Assembly: GCA_903881515.1 (NCBI GenBank)
Contig: CAIRTN010000407.1
Coordinates: 1-33,031, forward strand
Reading direction: 5' to 3'
DNA from: an uncultured Rhodospirillales bacterium
GTDB lineage: Bacteria; Pseudomonadota; Alphaproteobacteria; Acetobacterales; Acetobacteraceae
Length of the DNA: 33,031 bases
Positions within the stretch are counted from its first letter, which is position 1. Each line of letters starts with the position of its first letter. The notes beneath the pieces are model-generated. The model worked only from the letters and a program-made list of their open reading frames with translations, searched no databases and was not told the DNA's origin. The translations under genes were made by a program, and so were the position numbers. Below, piece by piece: positions 8,679-17,362 of the stretch.

Positions 8679-9365
8679 ATGTCAGAAGCCGCCTATCCCA
8701 TTGCGGCGGGCCGTTCCGAGGCGTTGACCGGGTATCGACGCGTGGCCGCGCAGTTGCGTCAGGATATTCTGGACGGCAGCGCGGCACCGGGGGCGTGGCT
8801 GCGGATGGCGGCGATTGCGCTGCGGTGCGGGGTGTCGGTGCAGCCGGTGCGCGAGGCGTTGCAGCAGTTGCAGGGCGAAGGGCTGGTGGAGATTTTTCCG
8901 AACCGGGGAGCGCGGGTGCGCGGGCTGGACCGGGTTCGGCTGCTGCATATCTACGAGATGCGCGAGGCGCTGGAGTCGTTCATGTCGCGGCGGTTTGCCG
9001 AAGAGGCGTCACTGTCGGACCTGACGCGGTTGGAGGCGTTGAAGGCGGAGCATGACGAAGCGATCGCGGCGGGGGATCTGCCGGGCGTGTCGCTGGCGAA
9101 CCGGGCGTTTCATGCGTTGATCAATGGACACGGCGGCAACGGCGATGTGGTCGAGCTGACGGCGCGGTATTCGGATCTGACGGTGATGTTGGCGCGGCGC
9201 GTGGGGCGCGGAGCGGCGTATTTCGCGCGGGTGCAGGGGGAGCATCATGCGTTGATGGATGCGTTTCGCCGGCGGGATGCCTCGGCGGCGGCGGATATCG
9301 GGGCGGCGCATGTGCGCGGCACCCGGGTTGAGGTGCTGAACCTGATTGAACGGAAACTGCCATGA
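8679..9365 (+). CDS. GntR family transcriptional regulator, FCD (FadR-like) subfamily
   Basis: 228 residues. An N-terminal winged helix-turn-helix (about 18-80) carries the GntR blocks [15 protein letters not shown] and [19 protein letters not shown]. The C-terminal all-helical FCD ligand domain (about 86-215) keeps the metal-site histidines His145, His189/190 and His211. Such regulators usually bind a sugar acid or organic acid and repress adjacent catabolic genes. The ATG at 8679 follows AGGGTGGAG. The stop overlaps the start of the dehydratase gene by ATGA, so regulator and enzyme are coupled. A D-mannonate-pathway metabolite is a reasonable effector guess from context only. Confidence 0.93.
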   Translation: MSEAAYPIAAGRSEALTGYRRVAAQLRQDILDGSAAPGAWLRMAAIALRCGVSVQPVREALQQLQGEGLVEIFPNRGARVRGLDRVRLLHIYEMREALESFMSRRFAEEASLSDLTRLEALKAEHDEAIAAGDLPGVSLANRAFHALINGHGGNGDVVELTARYSDLTVMLARRVGRGAAYFARVQGEHHALMDAFRRRDASAAADIGAAHVRGTRVEVLNLIERKLP

Positions 9366-10552
9366 AGATTACCGCGGCAAGGGTGATTGTCTGCGCGCCG
9401 GGGCGCAATTTTGTCACGCTGAAGATCGAGACCGATGCGGGGATCCATGGCATCGGCGACGCCACGGTGAACGGGCGGGAATTGTCGGTGGTGTCGTATC
9501 TGCAGGATCACGTGGTGCCGACGCTGATTGGGCGGGATGCGCACGCGATCGAGGATATCTGGCAGATGCTGTACCGCGGCTGCTACTGGCGGCGCGGGCC
9601 GATCACCATGGCGGCGATTGCGGCGGTGGATGTGGCGCTGTGGGATATCAAGGCGAAGGCGGCGGGGATGCCGCTGTATCAGCTGCTGGGCGGGGCGTCG
9701 CGCAGCCGGATGCTGTGCTATCCGCATGCGCGGGGGACTGATCTGCCGGCGTTGCTGGAGCGGGTGGCGGCGTTGCGGGGCGAGGGGTATCGGGCGATCC
9801 GGTTGCAATGCGGGATTCCGGGGATTGGCGACAGCTATGGTGTGAAGCGGCAGGGACCGGGGCTGCCGGAGGAGCAGGTCTGGGATATCGGCAAATACAT
9901 GCGGTTTGCGCCGAAGATGCTGCAGGCGGTGCGCGATGCGGTGGGTGAGGAGGTCGAACTGCTGCACGACACGCATCACCGGATCACGCCGATTGATGCG
10001 GCGCGGCTGGCGAAAGAGGTGGAGCCGGTGAATTTGTACTGGCTGGAGGATCTGGTGCCGGCGGAGAACCAGGAGGTATATCGGCTGATCCGCCAGCACA
10101 GCGTGACGCGGCTGGCGCTGGGGGAGATTTTCAACTCGATTCATGATTGCCGGGAGCTGATCCAGGAACAGCTGATCGATTTCATCCGGGTGACGCCAGT
10201 GCATGCGGGGGGGATCACGCAGGTGCGGCGGATCGCGGATTTCGCGGCGTTGTGGCAGATCCGCACAGCGTGTCATGGGGCGGGGGATATGTCGCCGGTG
10301 ACGTTCGGGGCGGCGCTGCATTTCGGGCGCTGGGTGCCGAATTTCGGCATTCAGGAGTTTGCCGGGCATCCGCGCGAGGCGGCCGAAGTGTTCCGCTGTG
10401 CCTGGTCGTATGATGGCGATGGGCACCTGCTGTCTGGCGAGGCGCCGGGGCATGGGGTGGAGATCGACGAGGCGGCGGCGGAGCGGTTTCCGTATCGGCG
10501 GTCGTATCTGGGTAATGTGCGGCTCGAAGACGGCACGGCGTGGAACTATTGA
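9362..10552 (+). CDS. manD: D-mannonate dehydratase, ManD family (enolase superfamily, RspA-like)
   Basis: 396 residues. It dehydrates D-mannonate (in some members also D-gluconate) to 2-keto-3-deoxygluconate. The sequence aligns almost end to end with characterised ManD proteins as I recall them: Arg147 and Tyr159 fall at the same numbers as the catalytic residues, Asp203/His205 in LHDTHHR match the metal ligand and catalytic base, Glu229 (WLED) and Glu255 (GEIF) complete the Mg site, and His305 and Glu332 are present. The loop after Tyr159 is about seven residues shorter than in the protein I compare with, which may affect substrate choice. Coupled to the GntR gene by ATGA; the SDR gene follows after 11 bases. 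Efficiency on mannonate versus gluconate cannot be judged from sequence alone. Confidence 0.9.
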   Translation: MKITAARVIVCAPGRNFVTLKIETDAGIHGIGDATVNGRELSVVSYLQDHVVPTLIGRDAHAIEDIWQMLYRGCYWRRGPITMAAIAAVDVALWDIKAKAAGMPLYQLLGGASRSRMLCYPHARGTDLPALLERVAALRGEGYRAIRLQCGIPGIGDSYGVKRQGPGLPEEQVWDIGKYMRFAPKMLQAVRDAVGEEVELLHDTHHRITPIDAARLAKEVEPVNLYWLEDLVPAENQEVYRLIRQHSVTRLALGEIFNSIHDCRELIQEQLIDFIRVTPVHAGGITQVRRIADFAALWQIRTACHGAGDMSPVTFGAALHFGRWVPNFGIQEFAGHPREAAEVFRCAWSYDGDGHLLSGEAPGHGVEIDEAAAERFPYRRSYLGNVRLEDGTAWNY

Positions 10553-10563
10553 GCGGGGATGCG

Positions 10564-11379
10564 ATGAGCAGGACGGTTCTGATCACCGGGGCGAACGGCA
10601 ATATCGGGCGTAAGCTGCGGGCGCATTTTTCGGCATTGGGGTGGACGCTGCGGCTGCTGGATGTGAATGCCGCGGGCGACGGCGCGGTGCAGGAAGCCGA
10701 TCTGTCGGTGTGGGACGCGGCCTGGGTGGAGCGGTTTGCCGGGGTGGATGCGGTGATCCATCTCGCCGGGCGGCCGAGCCCGCGCACCTCTTGGGAGGAT
10801 GTGCAGCGCTACAACATCGACATGACGATGAATGTCTACGAAGCGGCGGCGCGGCAGGGGGCGAAGCGGCTGATCTTCGCCAGTTCGAACTGGACCATGG
10901 CCGGGCATCGCACGGCGGAGGGGCCGTTGACCACCGATCGGCCGGCCTATCCGGTGAATGCGTATGGGGTGTCCAAGCTGATCGGCGAGCGGCTGGGGCG
11001 GAACTATCACGAACGCTGGGGGCTGTCGGTGGTGTGTTTCCGCATCGGCTACCTGCAGCGCGACGAGAACCTGCCCGGAACGCAGATGGGGTGGAATTCC
11101 TGGGGCCAGGCGATGTGGCTGTCCAACCGCGATCTGTGCAGCGCGATGGAGCGGGCGGTGGTCGCCGACGGCGTGGGGTTCGTGGTGCTGAATCTGATGA
11201 GCGCCAATCCCGGGATGCGCTGGGACATGGCGCCGGCGCAGGGCGCGATCGGCTTCGTGCCGCAGGATGGCGTGGCACCGGTGCTGACCGAGGAGATGCG
11301 GCGCAACGAGGCCGAGGCACTCGACCTGCGCCGCATGGCCGAACGGCTGGACGACATTATCGGCGAGCGGCGCTGGTAG
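10564..11379 (+). CDS. NAD(P)-dependent extended SDR, uronate dehydrogenase-like
   Basis: 271 residues. The Rossmann motif TGANGNIG (Gly9, Gly12, Gly15) and an acidic Asp33 at the end of strand 2 point to NAD. The active-site motif is YGVSK (Tyr134, Lys138), preceded by the FASSNWT segment (about 105-111) that resembles the FASSNHT of uronate dehydrogenases, which oxidise D-glucuronate or D-galacturonate to aldarolactones. The start at 10564 is preferred over an ATG at 10540 because the protein then begins just before strand 1 (MSRTVLITG). It is last in the GntR-ManD-SDR unit and its stop directly abuts the stop of the convergent hydroxylase gene, leaving no spacer. It could instead act on another sugar or sugar acid. 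Confidence 0.85.
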   Translation: MSRTVLITGANGNIGRKLRAHFSALGWTLRLLDVNAAGDGAVQEADLSVWDAAWVERFAGVDAVIHLAGRPSPRTSWEDVQRYNIDMTMNVYEAAARQGAKRLIFASSNWTMAGHRTAEGPLTTDRPAYPVNAYGVSKLIGERLGRNYHERWGLSVVCFRIGYLQRDENLPGTQMGWNSWGQAMWLSNRDLCSAMERAVVADGVGFVVLNLMSANPGMRWDMAPAQGAIGFVPQDGVAPVLTEEMRRNEAEALDLRRMAERLDDIIGERRW

Positions 11380-13542
11380 TCAGGCCATCGCGGCCTTCAG
11401 CCGCGCAGGCGTAAGCGGGGCGCGGCGCAAGCGGATGCCGGTGGCGTCGAACACCGCGTTGGCCAGCGCGGCGGCAACCGGCGCGGCGGCGGCTTCGCCG
11501 GCGCCGAGCGGGCGCTCGTTGGGGCGGTCGATCAGGATGATGTCGAGCTTCGGCACGTCCGGCATGGTCAGGATTGGGTAGCTGGCCCAGTCCGTGCTGG
11601 TGACGCGGCCGCCGGTGTACGTGGTTTCCTCGAACAGGGTGCGGCTGAGGGTTTGCAGGATGCAGCCCTCGACCTGGGCGCGCACTGTGTCGGGATTGAT
11701 CATAAGGCCGCAATCATGGGCGCAGATCACGCGTTCGACACGGATGCCGCCGGTGCTGCGATCGACGGCGACCTGCATCGCCATGGCGACGAAGTTCTCC
11801 GCCTGCTTGTAGTGCACATAGGCAATGCCGCGGCCGCGCAGGGTTTTCGCGGTGGAGTCAGGCTGTTGCGGGGAGGGGCGGGATTGCCAGTCCATCGCCG
11901 CGCCGGCACGTCGCAGCACCTCGGCGCCGCGGGGGTGTTTCATCCGTGCCAGGCGGAATTGCAGCGGGTCGATCCCGGCGGCGGCGGCGAGTTCGTCGGT
12001 GAAGCTTTCGACGGCGAAAACATTGGCGATCTTGCCCGGCGCGCGCAGGTTGGACGGGCGCCACGGGGTGTCGTCGAGCCAGCGGATCAGGGTGCGATGC
12101 GCCGGAATGCTGTACGGCGGGTCGGCATTGCCGGCGAGCAGCCCGGCGCTGCGGCCCTGAGCCTGCGCCAGGCCGGCGGCGTCGACCGCCAGCAGCGGGA
12201 TGCCGGGCAGGCCGGGGGTGTTCATCGGCAGATAGGCGATGCTCTCCCAGGCGGTGAGGCTACCGGCGGCATCCAACGCGCCGGTGAGGTCGAGAATATG
12301 CGGCGGGCCTTTCGGGTCCCAACCCAGCTCGTCCTGACGCGACCACTGCACCCGCACCGGGGCACCGGCGGCACGCGACAGCAGGGCGGCGTCGGCCGCG
12401 GCATCGTCGTTGCCGTTGGTGCCGTAGCTGCCGGAGCCGTCCATGTAGATCACCCGCAGCTTCGAGGGCTCGAGGCCGAGGAAGCCGGCGAACAGCCGGC
12501 GCATACGGTGCGTGCCCTGCGATGCGGACCAGATGGTGCCGCCATCGGCCCGGATATCGGCCACCGCGCAGGACGGACCCATCGAGCCATGCGACTGCAC
12601 CGGCCATGCATAGCTGGCGCGCAGCACGCGGCCGGCAGCGAAATCCGGCGTGCCGTCGCCGCTGAGCCGTTCCTCGCGGATCACTGGGGTGGCGCGGATG
12701 TCAGTGTAGAGCGTGTCGGATGAGGCCTTGGTTTGGACTTCGCGCCAGGTAGTCTTCAGGTCGCGGGCGGCGCGAATGGCGTTCCACTCGGTTGCGGCGA
12801 CAACGCCGAGGAAGTTGCGGATGCGGATGACGCGGGCACCGGGAATTTCCGTTTCGCCCACACTGAGCAGTTCGGCGCCCTGCGAGGGCGGGCGGATGAC
12901 CCGGCCGTGCAGCATGCCGGGCACACGGTGGTCCTGGACGTAGCTGTGGGTGGCGGTGAACTTGGCGCGCACATCCGGGCGCGGCAGGGGTTTGCCGATG
13001 AAGCGGAACTCGGCGGGCGATTTCAGCTTCGCCTTCGGGTCGAGTTTCAGGTCGAGATCGGCGCCGGCGAGCAGGGCGGCGAAGGTGACCCCGGCGCCGC
13101 CAGCGCGCGGGCGGATTTCGCCGTCGATCGCCTCCAGCGCGTCGGCGGGCAGCGCGAGTTTGGCGGCGGCGAGGCCGAGTAGCTTCTCCCGCGCGGTGGC
13201 GGCGGCCTGGCGGATGGTCATGGCGCCCACCGGGATGCCGGTGCTGCCCCCGGTGCCGCCCTGGTCGGGGGTGAGCACCGTGTCGCCTTCGACCAGTGCG
13301 ATGCGGGCGATATCGGCACCAAGCTCGTCGGCGACAATCTGCGGCAGGGCGATGCGCGCGCCGGTGCCGAGATCGACCTTGCCGGCATAGATCGTCACCG
13401 CGCCGTCGGGGGCGATGGCGAGATAGGCGTCAACTTCGGCGGAGACAACGGTCTTGGTGCTGGCGCGCGCGGCGCGGGGCAGGGCGAACGCGACGGTGAG
13501 ACCGGTGGCGGTGCGCAGCAGGGTGCGGCGGGAGAGGCTCAT
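11380..13542 (-). CDS. Molybdopterin-binding hydroxylase large subunit (IorB-like, xanthine dehydrogenase family)
   Basis: 720 residues, large subunit of a two-subunit molybdenum hydroxylase of the isoquinoline 1-oxidoreductase/aldehyde dehydrogenase type. The N-terminus has a Tat signal, SRRTLLR (Arg5-Arg6) followed by a hydrophobic stretch to RAARA, as IorB-type subunits often do. Family segments include KVDLGTGARIALPQIVADELG-type residues near 55-75, GSYGTNGNDDAA, APGKIANVFAVE and, near the C-terminus, GAGEAAAAPV with Glu683 at the position of the catalytic glutamate. The start overlaps the stop of the [2Fe-2S] subunit gene by ATGA, indicating a 1:1 complex. No molybdenum-cofactor chaperone (XdhC) or cytochrome partner is in the window. 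The substrate, an N-heterocycle or aldehyde, cannot be assigned. Confidence 0.92.
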   Translation of the reverse strand: MSLSRRTLLRTATGLTVAFALPRAARASTKTVVSAEVDAYLAIAPDGAVTIYAGKVDLGTGARIALPQIVADELGADIARIALVEGDTVLTPDQGGTGGSTGIPVGAMTIRQAAATAREKLLGLAAAKLALPADALEAIDGEIRPRAGGAGVTFAALLAGADLDLKLDPKAKLKSPAEFRFIGKPLPRPDVRAKFTATHSYVQDHRVPGMLHGRVIRPPSQGAELLSVGETEIPGARVIRIRNFLGVVAATEWNAIRAARDLKTTWREVQTKASSDTLYTDIRATPVIREERLSGDGTPDFAAGRVLRASYAWPVQSHGSMGPSCAVADIRADGGTIWSASQGTHRMRRLFAGFLGLEPSKLRVIYMDGSGSYGTNGNDDAAADAALLSRAAGAPVRVQWSRQDELGWDPKGPPHILDLTGALDAAGSLTAWESIAYLPMNTPGLPGIPLLAVDAAGLAQAQGRSAGLLAGNADPPYSIPAHRTLIRWLDDTPWRPSNLRAPGKIANVFAVESFTDELAAAAGIDPLQFRLARMKHPRGAEVLRRAGAAMDWQSRPSPQQPDSTAKTLRGRGIAYVHYKQAENFVAMAMQVAVDRSTGGIRVERVICAHDCGLMINPDTVRAQVEGCILQTLSRTLFEETTYTGGRVTSTDWASYPILTMPDVPKLDIILIDRPNERPLGAGEAAAAPVAAALANAVFDATGIRLRRAPLTPARLKAAMA

Positions 13543-13997
13543 GCGCCGGCCCTCGCCACCGCGCGCAGGATTCGCTCATGCGCGCCGCAACGGCAGAGAT
13601 TATTGGCCAGTTCGCTGCGGATGGCCGCCTCGGTGGGGTGCGGGTCACGGGCGAGCAGGGCCGCCGCGGTCATGATCATGCCGTTGGCGCAGTAGCCGCA
13701 CTGGCCGGCCTGCTCGGCGATGAAGGCAGCCTGTACCTTGTGCGGCGCCTCCGGCGTGCCGAGGCCCTCCAGGGTGGTGATACGATGGCCCACGGCCTCG
13801 GCGGCGGGCAGCAGGCAGGAACGCACGGCCTCGCCATCGACATGCACGGTGCAGGCGCCGCACTGACCGAGGCCGCAGCCGAATTTAGGCCCCTTCAGCG
13901 CCAGCGTGTCGCGCAGCGCATAGAGCAGCGGCATGGCGTCGTCATCGAGCGGGACCGGCCGATCGATGCCGTTGACGTTGAGCGTGATGCTGCGCAT
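13539..13997 (-). CDS. (2Fe-2S)-binding subunit of molybdenum hydroxylase (IorA-like)
   Basis: 152 residues carrying two [2Fe-2S] clusters. The plant-ferredoxin-type N-terminal cluster uses Cys41, Cys46, Cys49 and Cys61 (CGLGQCGACTVHVDG). The C-terminal helical cluster uses Cys100, Cys103, Cys135 and Cys137 (GQCGYC and LCRC). It passes electrons from the molybdenum site of the downstream subunit to an external acceptor. The ATG at 13997 is chosen because GGGGAGG lies 8 bases upstream and the protein then has the usual family length; an ATG at 14054 would add 19 residues with no homology. The gene is divergent from the FNR-type regulator across 170 AT-rich bases. Confidence 0.93.
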   Translation of the reverse strand: MRSITLNVNGIDRPVPLDDDAMPLLYALRDTLALKGPKFGCGLGQCGACTVHVDGEAVRSCLLPAAEAVGHRITTLEGLGTPEAPHKVQAAFIAEQAGQCGYCANGMIMTAAALLARDPHPTEAAIRSELANNLCRCGAHERILRAVARAGA

Positions 13998-14114
13998 GCC
14001 GGCGGCCTCCCCTGTTGGCAGTGACACCGTAGGGGAAACCTGTCCGAGATGCACTTTTTGTTATTATTTTGCATCGTGTCGCTATTGTTCCGCCTTATTA
14101 AAACCTTGTCGCAT

Positions 14115-14130
14115 CACATTGGTAAATGTG
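14115..14130. promoter_or_regulatory. Perfect interrupted palindrome in fnr-iorA intergenic region
   Basis: CACATT-GGTA-AATGTG is a perfect 6+4+6 inverted repeat lying 38 bases upstream of the FNR-type start codon, in an AT-rich divergent promoter region. It does not match the FNR box (TTGAT-N4-ATCAA) or the CRP site. It may be an operator for an unidentified regulator. Confidence 0.35.
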
Positions 14131-14167
14131 CAATTCTGAATCTCAAATAAGCTTCAGGCGGCGAAAT

Positions 14168-14917
14168 ATGCGGGAAGTCCCTGAAAATAATCAATTTACG
14201 CCATACACTCACAGTCTGACGGTTGCAGGGCCCGCAGGCACATTCAGCACAAAATGTGCACGATGTGAGGCGCGGTTGCATACGGTCTGCGGTGCATTGC
14301 CGATCGAGGATTTGGGCCGGCTATCTGCGATTGCGGTGCCGCTGACGCTGCCGGCCGGCCGGCGTTTCATCACCGAGGGGGATGCAGCGGCGCATTTTTT
14401 CACCGTCTCGTCTGGGACCGCAATGCTGGTGAAAGGGCTGGCGGACGGACGGCGGCAGGTGACCGGATTCGCCGGGGTGGGACATTTCCTGGGGCTGGCG
14501 GTGGCCAATACCTATTCGTTCAGCGCCGAGGCGGTGGACGATACACGGGTATGCCGGTATTCGCGGGTGCAGCTCAATACGTTGCTGGCCGACGCGCCGG
14601 CGATGCGGCAGCGGATCATGGACATTGCCTCCAACGAGTTGGTGGCGGCACAGGCGCAGATGCTGCTGCTCGGCCGCAAGACCGCCCGCGAACGGCTGGC
14701 TACGTTCCTGACCGGATTGGCGCCGCGCGCGGATGGCGCGGTGGCAACGCCGATGACACGCAGGGATATCGCGGATTACCTGGGCCTGACCATCGAGACC
14801 GTGTGCCGGACGCTGACGCGGATGCAGCGCGAGGGGCTGATCCGGATGCAGGGGTCAGCACGGACCGTTATCGTGGATAGACCGGCCTTGCGGGCGCTGG
14901 CGGGAGACGAGGCGTAG
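14168..14917 (+). CDS. CRP/FNR family oxygen-responsive regulator (FnrN/FNR-like)
   Basis: 249 residues. The N-terminus holds C-x2-C-x7-C (Cys30, Cys33, Cys41) and a fourth Cys129 (RVCRYSR) in the position of FNR Cys122, so a [4Fe-4S] oxygen-sensing cluster is likely. A cyclic-nucleotide-like beta roll (about 48-135) is followed by a dimer helix and a winged helix-turn-helix (195-235). The recognition helix reads ETVCRT, with Cys213 where FNR/FixK proteins normally have Ser in ETVSR. The ATG at 14168 follows AGGCGG at a plausible spacing; an ATG at 14126 has no such signal and would add 14 residues. A membrane-protein gene follows 6 bases downstream. Confidence 0.9.
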   Translation: MREVPENNQFTPYTHSLTVAGPAGTFSTKCARCEARLHTVCGALPIEDLGRLSAIAVPLTLPAGRRFITEGDAAAHFFTVSSGTAMLVKGLADGRRQVTGFAGVGHFLGLAVANTYSFSAEAVDDTRVCRYSRVQLNTLLADAPAMRQRIMDIASNELVAAQAQMLLLGRKTARERLATFLTGLAPRADGAVATPMTRRDIADYLGLTIETVCRTLTRMQREGLIRMQGSARTVIVDRPALRALAGDEA

Positions 14918-14923
14918 CAGCGG

Positions 14924-15310
14924 ATGCGCATTCTGGCCGCCGCGTCACTGTATTTTGCGATCGTTTTTGCCTGCGGCTTCGTGCTCGGCCCGGTGCGGAT
15001 GTTCTGGCTTGAGCCGCTTCTGGGCGCGACGCTGGCGGTGGCGTGCGAGACGCCGTTGCTGATCGTGGCGATGTTTTTCGGCGCCCGCTTTGCCATAGGG
15101 AAGATCGGGTTGGACCGCGGATTTGTGGCCATGGGTTTGGTCGCGCTGGCCATGACGGAGGTCGCCGAAACCGGCCTGGGCTATCTGTTGCGCGGCCTGA
15201 GCCTGACCGCGCAGATGCAGCGCTTCGCCGCAGCACCGGGAATGATCTACGCCGCTGCGTTGCTGGTGTTCGCGGCGATGCCCGCGCTGCTCAACCGCCG
15301 CGCCGCCTGA
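14924..15310 (+). CDS. Small four-helix integral membrane protein of unknown function
   Basis: 128 residues, almost entirely hydrophobic, with four predicted membrane helices (about 4-22, 31-53, 64-88 and 100-122). Charged residues between the helices include a conserved-looking Glu-x-x-Glu-Thr (MTEVAETGLGY). I do not recognise the family. It begins 6 bases after the stop of the FNR-type gene and so is probably co-transcribed with it, which would make it an accessory membrane protein linked to redox or oxygen response. Its stop lies 4 bases from the stop of the convergent chemoreceptor gene. Codon use matches the neighbours. Confidence 0.75.
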   Translation: MRILAAASLYFAIVFACGFVLGPVRMFWLEPLLGATLAVACETPLLIVAMFFGARFAIGKIGLDRGFVAMGLVALAMTEVAETGLGYLLRGLSLTAQMQRFAAAPGMIYAAALLVFAAMPALLNRRAA

Positions 15311-15314
15311 TCGG

Positions 15315-17276
15315 TCACGCGGCGCGGATCTGCTCCAGGAACCGTTCGACATCGGCCTTCAAGCCATCGCCCTGCCGCGCAAGATCGCCGGCGATGTGCT
15401 CGACCTGGGCGGCGGTGCCGCCGGTTTCGCGTGTGACCCGGGCGATGCCGTCGACATGCAGGGCGACATTGTCGGTGCCGTGGGCGGCGTCGGCGATATT
15501 GCGGGCGATGTCGGTGGTGGCCGCGCCCTGCTGCTCGACGGCAGCGGCGATGGCGGTGCCGATGCGAGAGAGGTCGGCAACGGTGGTGCCGATCGCGGCG
15601 ATGCGGGTGACCGACAGGTTGGCCTTGTCCTGCATGTCCTTGATCTGGTGAGAGATCTCCTCGGTGGCGCGGGCGGTGCGGTTGGCCAGGCTTTTGACCT
15701 CGGAGGCCACAACGGCGAAGCCCTTGCCGGCCTCGCCGGCGCGGGCGGCCTCGATGGTGGCGTTCAAAGCCAGCAGGTTGGTTTGCGCCGCGATTTCGCC
15801 AATCAGGCTGACCACATTGTCGATGGTGCGAGCCATGGCGGACAGGTCCTGGATCGCGGCCGTGGTCGCGTCGGCTTCGGCGACCGCCTGACTGGTCACG
15901 GTGGTGGATTGCTGCATCTGCCGGCCGATCTCGGTGACGGAGGCGGACAACTCCTCGGTGGCGGCAGCGACGGTCTGCATGTTGCCGCTGGCCTGGCTGG
16001 AGGCGGCGGCAACCTCGGCGACGCTGGCGGTGGTACGGGTGGCGGCCTGAGTCATGTCACCAGCCGATGCCGTGAGCTCATGCGCGGCAGTGGCAACCGA
16101 TCGCACCGCGCTGGTCACCTGAGCTTCGAAACCGGCGATCAGCGCATCGATGGCGCGCGCGCGCTGACCGGCGGCATCGTGGGCCAACTGTTGTTCTGCA
16201 TGCAGGCGGCCGGTTTCCGCGAGGCTGTGTTTGAACTGGTGTACCACGCGCACCATGGTGCCGATCTCGTCGGTGCGCTCGTCTTCCGGCAAGGCCACGT
16301 TGAGATTGCCCGCGACCAGGGCTTCCATCGCGCCGGTCACCGCCACGATCGGGCGGGCGATGCCGCGGCCGATCAGCCAGGAGAGGCCGACGACAAGCAC
16401 GGCGATGAGGCCCGTCAGCAGCAAGACGATCCGTCCGGTCGCCACCTTCGCTGCCTCGCCGTCCTGGCGGGCGCTGGTCGCACGGTTCGCGAAGCTTGTG
16501 TGCAAGGCCTCCAGCCGCGGCTCAATATCAGCATAGGCGGTGCTCAGCCCTTTCACCGACTGCTGCTCAGCCAGGGTCTCCGTCAGGAAGCGGCCGAAGA
16601 TCGCCTGGTAGTCGTTCATTTTCGCCATCAGCTCCTCGCGCAACGCCGGCGCGAGGTTGGCGATGCCGGCGACGAAGTCAGGCAGCCGGGCTGCGAGCTC
16701 GGCTGCATATTTGGCGTCGTGGCGGGCGATGAAGTCCTTCTCATGCCGGCGCATCATCAACATGGCAATCTGCGCGCCTGGCGCTTCAACACCGTCGAGC
16801 TTCTCTTCCACCGCATGCACGCGCGCGCGCAGTTCGCCGAGCAGGCCGTGCGGCTCATCGAGGCCGACAGTCTGCGCCGCGGAGAGCACGGAACGGAAGG
16901 TGGCAGCGTACCGGTCGATCCCGGCGGTGACATCCGTCAGGTTCGCGCGCGCCTCCGGCAGATTGACGAGGCGGGTGGAGAGCGTGGCGTTAATGTTGGC
17001 GATGCTATCCATCGCGGCGGCATGCCGGCTCTGCGAGGCGGCATCACGGCGCAGCAGGAAATCCTTTTCATGCCGCCGGGCCTGCAGCAGCGCGGTCTGC
17101 AGGCTGGTCTCCAGCTCCGCCGCGTCGCGCGCCTCGGTCGCGGTCGCGGCGAAGCCGTCAACCTGGGCATTGCCCCAAAAGGTGACGGCCGCGACCAGCA
17201 GAAGACCGATAATGCCGACCGCGCCAAGGCTGGCGATCTGACAGGCGATGCGGCAGCGCGACAGCAGTTTTACCAA
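15315..17276 (-). CDS. Methyl-accepting chemotaxis protein with HBM-type sensor domain
   Basis: 653 residues. A membrane helix (about 12-33) is followed by a long helical periplasmic domain (40-278) with the twice-occurring motif RRHEKDF (67-73 and 176-182), the signature of the helical bimodular (HBM) sensor that in known receptors binds organic acids such as TCA-cycle intermediates. Then come a second helix (282-302), HAMP (303-355) and the cytoplasmic signalling coiled coil, with its tip around [20 protein letters not shown]. The start codon is TTG at 17276, supported by GGAGG six bases upstream. That Shine-Dalgarno sequence is the 3' arm of a 9-base-pair hairpin (see 17281-17308). No che genes are in the window, so it feeds a pathway encoded elsewhere. 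Confidence 0.94.
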   Translation of the reverse strand: MVKLLSRCRIACQIASLGAVGIIGLLLVAAVTFWGNAQVDGFAATATEARDAAELETSLQTALLQARRHEKDFLLRRDAASQSRHAAAMDSIANINATLSTRLVNLPEARANLTDVTAGIDRYAATFRSVLSAAQTVGLDEPHGLLGELRARVHAVEEKLDGVEAPGAQIAMLMMRRHEKDFIARHDAKYAAELAARLPDFVAGIANLAPALREELMAKMNDYQAIFGRFLTETLAEQQSVKGLSTAYADIEPRLEALHTSFANRATSARQDGEAAKVATGRIVLLLTGLIAVLVVGLSWLIGRGIARPIVAVTGAMEALVAGNLNVALPEDERTDEIGTMVRVVHQFKHSLAETGRLHAEQQLAHDAAGQRARAIDALIAGFEAQVTSAVRSVATAAHELTASAGDMTQAATRTTASVAEVAAASSQASGNMQTVAAATEELSASVTEIGRQMQQSTTVTSQAVAEADATTAAIQDLSAMARTIDNVVSLIGEIAAQTNLLALNATIEAARAGEAGKGFAVVASEVKSLANRTARATEEISHQIKDMQDKANLSVTRIAAIGTTVADLSRIGTAIAAAVEQQGAATTDIARNIADAAHGTDNVALHVDGIARVTRETGGTAAQVEHIAGDLARQGDGLKADVERFLEQIRAA

Positions 17277-17280
17277 GTGC

Positions 17281-17308
17281 GACCTCCGAAACCATGGGCT
17301 CGGAGGTC
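17281..17308 (-). promoter_or_regulatory. Hairpin sequestering the chemoreceptor ribosome-binding site
   Basis: On the minus strand GACCTCCGA (17308-17300) pairs perfectly with TCGGAGGTC (17289-17281) around a 10-base loop. The GGAGG Shine-Dalgarno sequence of the TTG-initiated chemoreceptor gene lies within the 3' arm, and the 5' arm carries the anti-Shine-Dalgarno-like CCTCC. Folding should block translation. On the plus strand the same hairpin is followed by GTTTT, but no plus-strand gene ends here. Confidence 0.65.
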
Positions 17309-17341
17309 GTTTTAACCGGGAACCGTAAATAATCGGTTATT

Positions 17342-17358
17342 GGAACGAGAAGCGTTCC
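17342..17358 (-). terminator. Possible terminator hairpin after gshB
   Basis: GGAACG and CGTTCC form a 6-base-pair stem with a 5-base loop, starting a few bases after the gshB stop at 17363. The following minus-strand sequence is AT-rich but lacks a clean T-run, so termination strength is doubtful. Confidence 0.4.
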
Positions 17359-17362
17359 TGAG

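Noticed and set aside
6931-8727. 598-codon plus-strand ORF over the binding-protein gene
   Set aside because: Antisense shadow; it would also run through the divergent promoter and the GntR start.
14106-14116. FNR-box-like TTGTCGCATCA upstream of the FNR-type gene
   Set aside because: Spacing between half sites is wrong for TTGAT-N4-ATCAA and the first half site is mismatched.
15396-17315. 639-codon plus-strand ORF over the HBM chemoreceptor
   Set aside because: Gly/Asp-rich antisense frame; the minus strand encodes a complete chemoreceptor.
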